A stretch of 64,000 nt of DNA from the NCBI RefSeq assembly GCF_004364935.1, contig NZ_SOBT01000008.1, positions 871,534-935,533 on the forward strand, given 5' to 3'. The translations under genes and the position numbers were made by a program. Under the pieces are notes generated by a model. It had not been told where the DNA came from, did not search any database, and saw only the letters and a list, made by a program, of their open reading frames with translations. Source of the DNA: Panacagrimonas perspica. Its GTDB lineage: Bacteria > Pseudomonadota > Gammaproteobacteria > Nevskiales > Nevskiaceae. This document shows positions 1-9,326 of this stretch, piece by piece. Positions within the stretch are counted from its first letter, which is position 1. The number at the start of each line of letters is the position of its first letter.

Positions 1-127
1 CGTTGGGCACTTTCACGCCGGAGGCGGCGAGGTTGGAGATCATCTCGCCCAGGGAGGCGTTCTTGCCGCCGACGGTTTCGACGTCGTGCATGCGCAGTCG
101 CGAGTACCAGAGTACGTGTGAGCTCAC
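1..127 (-). CDS. ppsA: Phosphoenolpyruvate synthase, N-terminal fragment (runs off the left edge)
   Basis: PEP synthase converts pyruvate, ATP and water to PEP, AMP and phosphate, feeding gluconeogenesis. Only the first 42 codons lie in the window. The translation contains WYSRLRMHDVETVGGKNASL and GEMISNLAASGVKVPN, which match the start of the PpsA nucleotide-binding domain (VGGKNASLGEM is its signature). A GTG start at 125-127 is chosen because AGGAAA lies 8 bases upstream and the length matches the family N-terminus. The gene for its regulatory protein PpsR is divergent, 2 kb away, which supports the call. Confidence 0.9.
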   Translation of the reverse strand, partial: MSSHVLWYSRLRMHDVETVGGKNASLGEMISNLAASGVKVPN

Positions 128-491
128 TCTTTGAATTTCCTGGATGTGGGAGGGGCGCGCGGCGGGCCGCGTGCGCCGCGATTCTAACCGCCCGGAAGAT
201 CCGATTTGGCGTTTCCTGCGCCCTGCAAGCCGGTTCGACCGGCCCTTTGCAGATCGCAAAAGAGGAGTGTCATGGGGTTTTTATGCGGGAAGTTCCGCGC
301 CGGCCGGCTTGCCGCGAGGGTCTGCGCGGCCGTGGCTCGCGGCCCCACCAAGGCCCCGGACTGGATTCGATCACGAGGAACCCTGAAACTGTCGGCAATG
401 TTCCAGCACCGCGTCCGGCGCTCGTCGGAACGCGAAAGAGACCCGAGCCGATCCAGTTTATCGTCACCCAGCGCAGGAGCCAGACAGCACG
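128..491. other. Divergent intergenic region between ppsA and the antiporter gene
   Basis: This 364-base stretch separates two divergently transcribed genes and must hold both promoters. I see no convincing coding region with a ribosome site, no clear -35/-10 pair and no strong hairpin. Open frames here are short and show no recognisable protein. Confidence 0.4.
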
Positions 492-2165
492 ATGACCGTC
501 GAACACGACCTGCCCCTGATCGGAACCGTTTCAATGGGGCTGGGCATCGCCTTCATCGCGGGCCTTGCGGCTTCGCGGGTGGGCTTGCCGCCGCTGGTCG
601 GTTATCTGCTGGCAGGCGTGGTCGTCGGGCCGTTCACTCCCGGCATCGTTGCGGATTCGAGCATCGCGTCGGAACTGGCCGAAATAGGCGTGATCCTGCT
701 GATGTTCGGCGTCGGTACGCATTTCTCCATCCGTGATCTCTGGGCCGTGCGCCGCATCGCGCTGCCGGGCGCCGTCGTCCAGATCGCCGTGGCCACCGGC
801 CTGGGCGTGCTGGCCGCGCGGGTCTGGGGCTGGTCGATCGGGGCGGCGCTGGTCTTCGGCCTGGCGCTTTCTGTCGCCAGTACCGTGGTGATGCTGCGCG
901 CATTGCAGGAACGCGGACTGGTCGACAGCGTGAAGGGCCGGATCGCGGTGGGCTGGCTGGTGGTCGAGGACCTGGTGATGGTGCTCGCGCTGATCCTGCT
1001 GCCGGCGTTCGCCGGCTTCCTCGGCGGCACGCCCGGCCACGCGCCGGGTGTCGGCGAATCGCTGGCCGTGACGGTCGCGCTGACGTTCCTGAAGATCGCG
1101 ATCTTCTTCGCGCTGATGTACGTCATCGGCCTGCGCCTGTTCCCGTGGCTGTCCGCGCAGTTGACCCGATCAGGCTCCGCGGAACTGGCGACGCTCTTCG
1201 TGACCGCGGTGGCGATCAGCCTGGCCTATGGCGCCGCCGTGGGATTCGGCGTGTCGTTCGCGCTCGGCGCCTTCCTCGCTGGCGTGGTGGTCAACGAAGC
1301 CGGCCTGACGCATCGGTTCTCCAGCCAGGTGCAGGTGCTTGAACACGTCTTCGCGGTGCTGTTCTTCGTCTCGGTCGGCATGCTGCTGGATCCGGCGATC
1401 CTGTGGACCGAGCCCCTCAAGGTCCTGATGGTGCTGGCCATCATCATGATCGGAAAAACGCTGGCCGCGATGGCGCTGGTGCTGCTGCTGCGGCATCCGC
1501 TGCGCACGGCGCTGACGGTGTCGGCGAGCCTGGCCCAGATCGGCGAGTTCTCGTTCATCCTCGCTGGCCTCGGGCTGAGCCTGGGCCTGCTGCCTCCGGA
1601 AGGGCGCGATCTGATTCTCGCCGGCGCGATCCTGTCGATCACGCTCAATCCGGTCGTCTTTCGTCTCAGTGACTGGATCGCCAGCCGGCAGGCCGACGAC
1701 GTGCCTGCCACGCCGGTGACGTCAGCCGATTCGCTGCTCGTCGAAACCAGGCAGGTCGTGCTCGTGGGTTATGGACGCGTCGGTCGCACCGTCGGCAAGG
1801 ATCTGGCGAAGGCGGGCATTCCGTTCACGGTGGTCGAGCAGAACCGGGATACCGTCGAACGCCTGCGCAAGCGCGGCATCCACGTGATTTCCGGCGACGC
1901 CTCGACGGCCGACCTGATCACGCAGGCGCCGCTGGATCGCACGCGCCTGGTCGTGCTGGCCATCCCCAACATCCACGAGGCGCGCCGTGTGTTCGATCTG
2001 ATCAAGGCGGCCAACCCAACGATCGACATCGTCGTGCGCGCCGACGACGAGGTGGAGAGCGAATACTTCCGCGACAACGGTGCGCTCGAAGTCCTGATCG
2101 CCGAGAACGAACTGGGCCACGCGATGAGCCGCCTGGTGACGCGCGATTCCCGGGTCTCCGCATGA
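492..2165 (+). CDS. CPA2-family cation:proton antiporter with TrkA-N domain (YbaL/KefB type)
   Basis: The protein has 557 residues. Residues about 5-390 form roughly twelve hydrophobic helices of the Na+/H+ exchanger fold, including LPPLVGYLLAGVVVGPF near the start. A cytoplasmic Rossmann domain follows from about residue 415, with the nucleotide-binding loop VLVGYGRVGRTVG. This layout is that of inner-membrane potassium or sodium/proton antiporters of the KefB/YbaL group, whose activity is gated by the nucleotide-binding domain; no clear TrkA-C domain follows. AGGAG lies about 12 bases before the ATG. The stop codon overlaps the ppsR start (ATGA), so the two are probably co-transcribed although functionally unrelated. 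The transported ion cannot be read from sequence. Confidence 0.85.
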   Translation: MTVEHDLPLIGTVSMGLGIAFIAGLAASRVGLPPLVGYLLAGVVVGPFTPGIVADSSIASELAEIGVILLMFGVGTHFSIRDLWAVRRIALPGAVVQIAVATGLGVLAARVWGWSIGAALVFGLALSVASTVVMLRALQERGLVDSVKGRIAVGWLVVEDLVMVLALILLPAFAGFLGGTPGHAPGVGESLAVTVALTFLKIAIFFALMYVIGLRLFPWLSAQLTRSGSAELATLFVTAVAISLAYGAAVGFGVSFALGAFLAGVVVNEAGLTHRFSSQVQVLEHVFAVLFFVSVGMLLDPAILWTEPLKVLMVLAIIMIGKTLAAMALVLLLRHPLRTALTVSASLAQIGEFSFILAGLGLSLGLLPPEGRDLILAGAILSITLNPVVFRLSDWIASRQADDVPATPVTSADSLLVETRQVVLVGYGRVGRTVGKDLAKAGIPFTVVEQNRDTVERLRKRGIHVISGDASTADLITQAPLDRTRLVVLAIPNIHEARRVFDLIKAANPTIDIVVRADDEVESEYFRDNGALEVLIAENELGHAMSRLVTRDSRVSA

Positions 2166-2980
2166 ACGCTTCCCCCACGCGAACCGTCTTCTTTCTCTCC
2201 GATGGCACCGGCATCACCGCGGAGACGCTCGGTGCCAGCCTGTTGACGCAATTCGACGGCGTGGATTTCAAGAAGATCACGCTGCCGTTCATCAACACGG
2301 TCGAAAAGGCGCGCAGCACCGTCGAGTACATCGATTTCATCGCGTCCAGCGGCTTGCGCCCGATGGTGTTCTCGACCACCGTCAACGAGGAGGTGCGCGC
2401 GATCCTGCGCACGTCGAAGGCCTTGTTCGCCGATCTGTTCGACACCTACATCCACGCGATCGAGTCCGAGTTGGGATTGAAGTCGACGCATGCGCAGGGC
2501 AGGGCGCACGGCGCGCATGACCAGCGGCGCTACAACGCGCGCATCGATGCGATGAACTTCGCGATGGAACACGACGACGGCCAGTCGACCCGCGACATGT
2601 CGGCCGCCCAGGTGATCCTCATCGCGCCTTCGCGTTGCGGCAAGACGCCGACCACGCTGTATCTGGCGCTGCAGCACGGCATCTTCGCGACCAATTTTCC
2701 GATCACCGAAGACGATCTCGAACAGCAGAAGCTACCGAAGTCACTCGACGGCCTGGCGGATCGCTGCTTCGGATTCACGTCGGACCCGGAGCGCCTGCAC
2801 CAGGTGCGCAACGAGCGCCGGCCGGGATCGAAATACGCGTCGCTCGCCCAGTGCTCGTTCGAACTGCGCGAGGCCGAGCGGCTCTACCAGCGCCACAACA
2901 TTCCGTACGTCAGTACGGCGACCCGGTCGATCGAGGAGATCGCGGCGGTGGTGATCCAGGAGAAGGAGCTGCAGCGCTGA
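2162..2980 (+). CDS. ppsR: PEP synthase regulatory protein (bifunctional kinase/pyrophosphorylase)
   Basis: The 272-residue protein belongs to the DUF299/PSRP family. Members inactivate PEP synthase by ADP-dependent threonine phosphorylation and reactivate it by phosphate-dependent dephosphorylation, linking ppsA activity to energy state. Family hallmarks visible are the N-terminal VFFLSDGTGITAETLG and the P-loop-like LIAPSRCGKTPTTLYL around residue 160. Length is normal for the family (about 270). The ATG overlaps the antiporter stop codon. ppsA itself lies divergently at the left edge, the usual partner. Confidence 0.95.
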   Translation: MNASPTRTVFFLSDGTGITAETLGASLLTQFDGVDFKKITLPFINTVEKARSTVEYIDFIASSGLRPMVFSTTVNEEVRAILRTSKALFADLFDTYIHAIESELGLKSTHAQGRAHGAHDQRRYNARIDAMNFAMEHDDGQSTRDMSAAQVILIAPSRCGKTPTTLYLALQHGIFATNFPITEDDLEQQKLPKSLDGLADRCFGFTSDPERLHQVRNERRPGSKYASLAQCSFELREAERLYQRHNIPYVSTATRSIEEIAAVVIQEKELQR

Positions 2981-2994
2981 GCCGCACCTGCAAG

Positions 2995-3026
2995 GCGGAT
3001 CGCGTGCCATCGAGCACGCGATCCGC
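2995..3026. terminator. Perfect 13-bp inverted repeat between convergent genes
   Basis: GCGGATCGCGTGC and its exact reverse complement are separated by a 6-base loop (3008-3013). It sits between the ends of ppsR (+) and the VOC gene (-). There is no T-run on either strand, so it may act as a transcription brake or mRNA 3'-end protector rather than a classic intrinsic terminator. Confidence 0.5.
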
Positions 3027-3034
3027 TGCTCGGT

Positions 3035-3403
3035 TCAGGTAGGGCAGAACAGGTTCAGCTTGTTGCCGTCCAGATCCCGGAAATAGCCGATGTAGAACGC
3101 CGGGCCGCGCTGTCCCGGGGCGCCTTCGTCGGTGCCGCCCAGTTCGAGCGCCTTCTTGTAGAGCTGGTCGACCTGTTCCTTGCTGCTGGCGCCAAGCGAC
3201 ACCATCGTGCCGTTGCCGCTGTTGGCGGGCTTGCCGTCGAAGGGCGTGCAGACACCGAGCATCGGCGCGTTCGGCGCGGTGGCCCAGATGATCATGCGAT
3301 CGAATTCCATGGCGCGCTTCGCGCCGAGGGCGCCGAGCAGCGCGTCGTAGAACTTGGCCGAGCGCTGCAGGTCGTTGGTACCGAGGGTGGCGTACGCGAT
3401 CAT
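3035..3403 (-). CDS. Glyoxalase/bleomycin-resistance (VOC) family protein
   Basis: The 122-residue single-domain protein has the VOC fold pattern: MIAYATLGTNDLQRSAKFYDALLGALG at the start (beta strand, then the conserved helix) and YFRDLDGNKLNLFC at the end. These small proteins are dioxygenases, lyases or drug-binding proteins. The usual metal ligands cannot be assigned confidently, so substrate and catalysis are unknown. It reads convergently with ppsR and stands alone. GAGAGA precedes the ATG. Confidence 0.75.
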   Translation of the reverse strand: MIAYATLGTNDLQRSAKFYDALLGALGAKRAMEFDRMIIWATAPNAPMLGVCTPFDGKPANSGNGTMVSLGASSKEQVDQLYKKALELGGTDEGAPGQRGPAFYIGYFRDLDGNKLNLFCPT

Positions 3404-3569
3404 CTTTCTCTCTCCGGTTGGGTGTCGCAGGTGATGGGGTTCTTATGCCGCGAAGTGTAAGTCGATATGCAAATCGCGACTTGATGCCGGAGGTAATGGT
3501 CTCGCGCCGTCTTGGCTTCACCCGGCTGTACGCGGGAGGATGCGCAGGCCCGTCCTGCGGAGGTCCGTC

Positions 3570-4271
3570 ATGCGCCTGCTCATCGCCTTTGGCCTGTTCG
3601 CGTATTCGCTGGTGGCACTTGCGTCGGGGCTGGTCGGGATCTGGCGCGGAACGCTGGACGGCGAGGCGCTCGTCATCGAGTTGAAGGCGGACGGCACTGG
3701 GACGCTCGACGGCGATCCGATCCGGTACCAGCAGATGGGCCAGATGCTGATGGTCGAACTCGACGGCGAGACGATGGCCTACGCGATCCAGCAGAACGGC
3801 GATCGGATGATCGTCAGCGGCGGCGATCTCGACGCAGCCGTCACGCTCGATCGAGGCGCCAGGTCGAAGGCGGCCGCCGCACCTGCGTCACGATCCGCCG
3901 CCGCAGCGGGCAAAGGAGGGATCGATGCCTCGATGGCTGGCCGCTGGTGCCACGTCGCCAGCTTCAACGCCGTGTCGGGCGGCGGCAGCCAGTCCAGCCG
4001 CTGCTTCGAACTGGGGAGCGACGGGCGCTATCGCTATCAATCCGACAGCAGCATGAGCGCCTACGCGCCGGGTGCCTGGGGTGGCACCAACGGCAGCAGC
4101 ACCGACGCGGGGCGCTGGTCGGTGGCGGGCGGGGTGATCACGGCGACCTCCGATTCCGGGGCCGTGAGTCGTTATCCGCTGGAGAAGCGCAATCATCCAA
4201 AGACCCGCGACCCAATGCTCTGCCTGGATGGCGACTGCTACGTCACCCAGTTCCAGAAGCCGTCGTGGTGA
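3570..4271 (+). CDS. Exported protein of unknown function
   Basis: The protein has 233 residues from the ATG at 3570, chosen because GGAGG lies about 7 bases upstream and an uncleaved-looking signal segment MRLLIAFGLFAYSLVALASG follows. The signal suggests export. The body begins with a GIWRG strand motif typical of small lipocalin-like or DUF-type beta domains. It contains an Ala-rich linker around residues 95-115 and then a second Gly/Ser-rich domain with four cysteines. No family is recognised. It converges on the flavin monooxygenase gene and is probably monocistronic. Confidence 0.65.
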   Translation: MRLLIAFGLFAYSLVALASGLVGIWRGTLDGEALVIELKADGTGTLDGDPIRYQQMGQMLMVELDGETMAYAIQQNGDRMIVSGGDLDAAVTLDRGARSKAAAAPASRSAAAAGKGGIDASMAGRWCHVASFNAVSGGGSQSSRCFELGSDGRYRYQSDSSMSAYAPGAWGGTNGSSTDAGRWSVAGGVITATSDSGAVSRYPLEKRNHPKTRDPMLCLDGDCYVTQFQKPSW

Positions 4272-4322
4272 AGCGATGGCGGGCCGCGCGTCCGCGTCGC
4301 CCGCCCCAGGCGTGAAGTCCGC

Positions 4323-5408
4323 CTATTTCGGCACGAGGTGCTTGAGTCGCGGCATCACTTCCTGCGACAGCAACTGCAGCGAGCGCTGGTAGGCACGCGG
4401 GTTCTCGACGTAGTCGAAGCCGAACACCAGCAGCGTGCCGAAGCCGCCGGTCTCGTGGTAGATCTCCTCGATGCGCCGCGTGACGGTGTCGGGCGAACCG
4501 ATGATCCAGTTGTGCTTGGCGCAGTACTCGGCCGTGACGTCGCTGTTGGGGACGTTGGCGTCGTGCTTGAAGTACTGCAGCGCGTCGAAGGAGCCGAACA
4601 GCTTCAGGAAGTACTCGCGCATCATCCGGCCCATCGGACCGTTGACCGACAGTTCCCAGGCTTCCTTGTCGGTATCGGCGACGAACACCTCGCGCACCAT
4701 GCGCCAGTCGCGACGGCTCGGCGTGCGGCCCGTGCGTGCGGCGCCGATCTCCACTGACTCCCAATGGCTGGCGACGTACGCCGGATTGAGGTTCAGGCTC
4801 ATCGGGATGTAACCGCGCTCGCCGGCGAGCTTGAGTGTGTCGGAGCCCTTGGAGAGGCCCGCAACGGCGATCGGCGGATGCGGCGCCTGCACCGGCTTGA
4901 GGTGCGGCTTGAGCACGTCGAACATCGTGCCCGGCTTGTTGACCTTCCAGAACTTGCCTTCGTACGTGAACGGCTCGTCCTCGGTCCAGAGCTTGAGAAT
5001 GATCTCGAGGGCTTCGCGCGTCATGTCGCGGTTCTGCCCCGACATGCCGTCCACGTTGAACAGGTGCCAGTCGCTGGGCAGGCCACTGGCCGCGACGCCG
5101 AAGTTCAGACGGCCTTCGGACAGGTGGTCGAGCATCGCGACGCGGTTCGCCAGTTCCGCGGGGTGGTGATACGGCAGCAGGAAGCCGCCGGGTCCGAGCC
5201 GGATGTTCTTGGTCTGCAGGAAGGCCTGCGCGAGCAGCAGATCGGGCGTGGGATTGGGCTCCCACGGCGCGGTGTGGTGTTCGCCGACCCAGCCTTCGGT
5301 GAAACCGTATTCGTCGCACCAGCGCAGGACCTGCAGGTCCCAGTCGTGCCCGGCCTTGAGGCCGCGCTCGGGCGGGTGGGAAGGCATCGTGAAGTGACCG
5401 ATCTGCAT
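4323..5408 (-). CDS. LLM-class (luciferase-like) flavin-dependent monooxygenase
   Basis: The 361-residue protein has the bacterial luciferase-like TIM-barrel features: GHFTMPSHPPER at the N-terminus, FTEGWVGEHHTAPWEPNP for the flavin pocket, and LLPYHHPAELANRVAMLDHL. Such enzymes use reduced FMN supplied by a separate reductase to oxygenate alkanals, sulfonates, nitriloacetate or limonene. It lies 37 bases downstream of a limonene-epoxide-hydrolase-like gene on the same strand, an arrangement that suggests epoxidation of an alkene followed by hydrolysis. The substrate is not deducible; F420 dependence cannot be excluded but the group is usually FMN-dependent. Confidence 0.8.
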   Translation of the reverse strand: MQIGHFTMPSHPPERGLKAGHDWDLQVLRWCDEYGFTEGWVGEHHTAPWEPNPTPDLLLAQAFLQTKNIRLGPGGFLLPYHHPAELANRVAMLDHLSEGRLNFGVAASGLPSDWHLFNVDGMSGQNRDMTREALEIILKLWTEDEPFTYEGKFWKVNKPGTMFDVLKPHLKPVQAPHPPIAVAGLSKGSDTLKLAGERGYIPMSLNLNPAYVASHWESVEIGAARTGRTPSRRDWRMVREVFVADTDKEAWELSVNGPMGRMMREYFLKLFGSFDALQYFKHDANVPNSDVTAEYCAKHNWIIGSPDTVTRRIEEIYHETGGFGTLLVFGFDYVENPRAYQRSLQLLSQEVMPRLKHLVPK

Positions 5409-5445
5409 GCGCGTGCTCCAGCGAAAGGGTGGGCGGTCGTTCGTA

Positions 5446-5823
5446 TTATCCCGGCTTCAGTGCGGCCGAATCGAAGTAGTCGCGCCACGCACTGATGCGT
5501 CCGCCCTTGAGTTCGAACGTGCCGCTGACGCGCAGGCTGGCGAGGCGGCGTCCGGTGCCGTCGAACAGGTGATCGACGCGCTCGGTCAGCACCAGGTCGC
5601 CGTCGGCCACGATGCAGCGCATGTCGACGGTCAGGCTGGCGAAGCCGAGCTGCTGCGCGAAGGCGTCGAGGAATCCGAGCGCCTCGGTCGGGCCCGTCGT
5701 CAGCGACAGGCCCACGTTCTCGTAGACGCAATCGGACGTGAAGTACTCGGGGATCGCGGTCTTGTATCCGTTGGTGGGGCCCCAGGCGGCGAAGAAGCGG
5801 TTCACGACGTCGATGGATTTCAT
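5446..5823 (-). CDS. Limonene-1,2-epoxide hydrolase-like (SnoaL/NTF2 fold) protein
   Basis: The protein has 125 residues from the ATG at 5823, chosen over an ATG 15 bases upstream because GGAGAG lies correctly before it. The cone-shaped NTF2-like fold is indicated throughout. All five residues used by limonene epoxide hydrolase have counterparts: Tyr34 and Asn36 (VYENV), Arg82 and Asp84 (ERVD), and Asp115 (WRDYFD). The 84-to-115 spacing of 31 equals that of the known enzyme (Asp101 to Asp132). It likely opens an epoxide by water attack. The downstream flavin monooxygenase could make that epoxide. Other SnoaL-fold proteins lack this residue set. Confidence 0.75.
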   Translation of the reverse strand: MKSIDVVNRFFAAWGPTNGYKTAIPEYFTSDCVYENVGLSLTTGPTEALGFLDAFAQQLGFASLTVDMRCIVADGDLVLTERVDHLFDGTGRRLASLRVSGTFELKGGRISAWRDYFDSAALKPG

Positions 5824-6021
5824 CGGTTCTCTCTCCATGAATGATTGATGGTTCCGTGACGCTGCCTCGTCCGGACCGATGAACCGGAATCCGTCGGGGC
5901 AGCAGCAAAATTGGCCCTACGTCTGGCGATGAACTCGCGCGCCGGTTCGAATAGAACGACAGAAGCCATTCGCCGACCACCGATGCAACGTGGCGGCGGT
6001 GGCTCACCGGAGGATAGAACC

Positions 6022-9000
6022 ATGTGCTTGACCCATCTTCTTCGCCGCCGCGGCGTGGATGCAACCCGGCTGCTCGCGGTCGTCGGCCTGGCCGTGACCC
6101 TCGCTGCCTGCGAGGGAAGTGGAGGCGACCCTTTCCCGGGAAGCCGGGTGGGCGCGGGGTCGGGCGATGGCGGCGACAGTGGCGGCGATGGCATCACGCC
6201 GGATGCGCCAGGTGCCAACGTGTTCATGAGCATCGTGCCGCCGGGCAGCACTGGAAATTCCATCGGCGGCATCGGAGGCCCAATCCCCGGCCAGCCGCAG
6301 ATTTCCTATGGTCCGAACTACCGCGACCAGCTCGACATGTACGAGAACCTCGCGCATGCCCGCACGCCGCTGAAGGCCGATACCTGTGTGCCGCCGCCGA
6401 ACATCGCCGCGCATCAGAAGCGTTCGGACCAGGCCTGCAACTACTTCAAGCCTGCAGGCCTGACGATCACGGCGGCCGAGGCGGTCTCCACGCGGACGCT
6501 GACCGCGCCCAATGGAAAGACCGCGACCTTGCGTCGCGACGGCTGGGGCGTGCCCTACATTGACGCGCAGGATCGCGCGTCGGCCGAGTTCGGAATGGGT
6601 TTCGCCGCCGCGCAGGACCGGCTGTGGCTGTTCGACCTGCTGCGTTTCCTCGGACGTGGCCGCGCCAGCGAGAAGCTGGGACCGGCGCCGATGACGTACG
6701 GGCTGGACCTGGAGTTCGCGTCGGACTCGGCCTACAGCGAGGCCGAACTCGCCGGCATCGTCGACAACGCGGTGGCGAAACTCGGTCCGCTCGGCCCGAT
6801 GTTTCTCAGCGACACGCAGATGTTCGTCGCGGGCATGAACGCCTACATCACGTATCTCTCCACGGTGGAGGGCCTTCTGGAAGTCCCGAAGGAGTACATG
6901 ACCCTGGGCCTGGGTGTCGGCAGCCGCGCGACGTTTCCGCCGGCGCCGTTCACGGTGACCGACATCGTCGCCAACGCCGTGCTGATCCAGTCCGCGCTGG
7001 GACTGGGAGGTGGCGGCGAGGCGCGCAACGTGCAGCTGCTGCAGGCACTCGATCCGGGCATCACCGGTGGTGCGACGATGCTGCCCAAGGCTGCCTGCGA
7101 GATGTGGCGCGACCTGCGCCACGCGGACACCAGCGACACGCCGCACACGACGCGGCAACGTTTCGCGACGCAGTCGCCGGGCACGCTCGACGAGAGCTGC
7201 CCGATGAATCTGCCGGCGGGCGTCGCGATCTGGGACACTGGAAGTTTTCGCGGTCACGTGCTCGAATCGCACGTCGGTCTGACCGGTATCGTCGAATCGC
7301 TGCTCACGACCGTGGTGCCCGGCGCGCTGTTGGACAAGTTGGGAGAGGCCGGCCTGAGTGCGCTGCCCGGCTTTCCCACGGCGGCGCGCGATCAGGCGCA
7401 TCCGCCGATGCTGGCCGCCGTGAACGCGGGCAAGGGCACGCTGCGTGTGTCGGCCGATGCGGGCGCGAGTCGCCATGCCTTCCTCGAAAAAATCGGCATG
7501 CCGCAGACCACGTCGAACTGGATCGCCGCGGCGGGCAGCGAAACCAAGAGTGGTCATCCGATCCTCGTCGGCGGTCCGCAGACGGGCTACTACGCACCGC
7601 AGCTGCTGTGGGAATCCGCGGTGGTCAGTCGTGGCGGCACGCCGTATGAGTTCGCAGCGCGCGGCATCACGACGGTGAATCTTCCGTACGTCGTGATCGG
7701 ACACGGGCTCGACTTTGCATGGACGCCGACCTCCGCGGGATCGGACTTCACGGACACGCGCGTATCGAAGCTCTGCAACCTGGATGGTTCACCGCCTTCG
7801 CGTGATGACGCCGACGGCGATGGCTTCGTCGATGCCGACGGCTATCTCTACAAGGGAACCTGCGTGCGCCTCTACCGCCGTCTGGATACCTGGATGGCGA
7901 ATCCAACCGTGGCGAGCATCGCGCTCGGCGGTCTGCCGTTACCCGAGACCGTCAGCCGCTACGTGCTCAGGACGCACTACGGTCCGGTATCGGGAACCGC
8001 CACCGTCAACGGCGAGCCGGTCGTGATCTCGCGTCAGCGTTCGAGCTTCCTTGCCGACGTCGATACGGCCGCGCCGTTCGCACTGCTGACGACCACCGGC
8101 CTGCAGATGGATCACCAGCGCTTCAAGAAGCTGTTCAACAGCATGACGGCGACATTCAACTGGCTGTACGTCGACAAGAACGACATCGCCTTCTTCCAGT
8201 CGGGCCTGTATCCGAAGCGTCATCCGCAGCACAACCCCGAACTGCCGGTCTGGGGCGATGGCAACTTCGAGTGGGTCGTCGACCAATCCTTGCCAGCGAG
8301 CTTCTTCACGACCTACGGCGGCAATGCCGCGAACGGCGCACTGCCGTATCCGAGCCGCGCGTATCCAACGGTGGTCGACACGGACGGCTACTACGACTGG
8401 CCGGGCTTCCTGCCGCTGGAAGCGCACATCCAGGACGTGAATCCGCCCGAGGGATACATGGCGAACTGGAACAACTCCGGCGCGCCCGGCTGGTGGGCGG
8501 CGGATGGCAACGGCACCTACGGACCGACGCATCGGGTCGAGAGCCTGCGCAAGCGTCTGGCGGCATTCAAGGCTTCGGGGCGCAAGCACGATCTGGCCAG
8601 CATGATCGAGGTGGCGGGCGATGCAGCGTTCACCGACCTGCGCGGATTCGATGTGCTGCCGCTGATCCTGCAGCTCGCGCGACAAGGCACGCTGAGCGCC
8701 GATCAGGGCGCCGCGCTGGCGTTGATGGATGCCTGGGTCGGCGAAGGTTCGGCGAACTGGATTGACGAAACCTCGGGGCTGGGTGCTTTCCGGCGCGATC
8801 GCGATGACGATGGTCACTACGATCACGAGGCCGCCGTGGTGCTGATGGACGCGTGGTACCTGCGCCTGATGGAAACGGTGACGCCGCAGCTCTCGGCGAT
8901 CGAAGCCGATGGCGCCTCGGTGCTGGCGGCACGTTATGACGCACCGCGCGCGCAGGGCTCTGCGTATCAGGAAGGCTGGTTCCAGCACATGAAGCGGCTG

Positions 9001-9315
9001 ATGCAGACGGCCCTCGGCACGTCGGGCCGCGTCGACTATCGCGCGCTCAAGTGCGCCAACTCGAGAGACCCGGCGGTCTGTCGCGCTGCCGTGCTGACCG
9101 CGCTCGACCAGGCGCTCGCCGATCTGGGCGGTGTTTCGAATCAGGCGGCATGGGACGGTCGCCAGCTCGTCTATGCCAAAGGAGCGGATTGTGGCGTCGT
9201 CGAGGATTGCGATGCGGTGGAGCACACCTCGTTCGCATTCCAGCCGCCGCCGATCATTCACTGGATCAACCGGCCGACGTTCCACCAGGCCGCGGAGATC
9301 CGCGAAAGTCGCTAG
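6022..9315 (+). CDS. Penicillin-acylase family (peptidase S45) Ntn-hydrolase, predicted lipoprotein
   Basis: The protein has 1097 residues from the ATG at 6022, which follows GGAGG by about 9 bases. The N-terminus is a lipoprotein signal with lipobox LAAC (Cys30). S45 enzymes cleave amides of penicillins, acyl-homoserine lactones or other N-acyl compounds after self-processing. Visible are the alpha-chain motif RDGWGVPYIDAQD, FAAAQDRLWLFDLLR, and the beta-chain start TTSNWIAAAGSETKSG, with Ser498 the predicted nucleophile exposed by autocleavage. A DADGDGFVDADG loop near residue 597 and a second acidic loop, RDRDDDGHYD, look like calcium sites. It is longer than typical acylases (750-850). 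Substrate is unknown; related lipoproteins occur without antibiotic genes nearby. Confidence 0.85.
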   Translation: MCLTHLLRRRGVDATRLLAVVGLAVTLAACEGSGGDPFPGSRVGAGSGDGGDSGGDGITPDAPGANVFMSIVPPGSTGNSIGGIGGPIPGQPQISYGPNYRDQLDMYENLAHARTPLKADTCVPPPNIAAHQKRSDQACNYFKPAGLTITAAEAVSTRTLTAPNGKTATLRRDGWGVPYIDAQDRASAEFGMGFAAAQDRLWLFDLLRFLGRGRASEKLGPAPMTYGLDLEFASDSAYSEAELAGIVDNAVAKLGPLGPMFLSDTQMFVAGMNAYITYLSTVEGLLEVPKEYMTLGLGVGSRATFPPAPFTVTDIVANAVLIQSALGLGGGGEARNVQLLQALDPGITGGATMLPKAACEMWRDLRHADTSDTPHTTRQRFATQSPGTLDESCPMNLPAGVAIWDTGSFRGHVLESHVGLTGIVESLLTTVVPGALLDKLGEAGLSALPGFPTAARDQAHPPMLAAVNAGKGTLRVSADAGASRHAFLEKIGMPQTTSNWIAAAGSETKSGHPILVGGPQTGYYAPQLLWESAVVSRGGTPYEFAARGITTVNLPYVVIGHGLDFAWTPTSAGSDFTDTRVSKLCNLDGSPPSRDDADGDGFVDADGYLYKGTCVRLYRRLDTWMANPTVASIALGGLPLPETVSRYVLRTHYGPVSGTATVNGEPVVISRQRSSFLADVDTAAPFALLTTTGLQMDHQRFKKLFNSMTATFNWLYVDKNDIAFFQSGLYPKRHPQHNPELPVWGDGNFEWVVDQSLPASFFTTYGGNAANGALPYPSRAYPTVVDTDGYYDWPGFLPLEAHIQDVNPPEGYMANWNNSGAPGWWAADGNGTYGPTHRVESLRKRLAAFKASGRKHDLASMIEVAGDAAFTDLRGFDVLPLILQLARQGTLSADQGAALALMDAWVGEGSANWIDETSGLGAFRRDRDDDGHYDHEAAVVLMDAWYLRLMETVTPQLSAIEADGASVLAARYDAPRAQGSAYQEGWFQHMKRLMQTALGTSGRVDYRALKCANSRDPAVCRAAVLTALDQALADLGGVSNQAAWDGRQLVYAKGADCGVVEDCDAVEHTSFAFQPPPIIHWINRPTFHQAAEIRESR

Positions 9316-9326
9316 CGACGCGCCCC

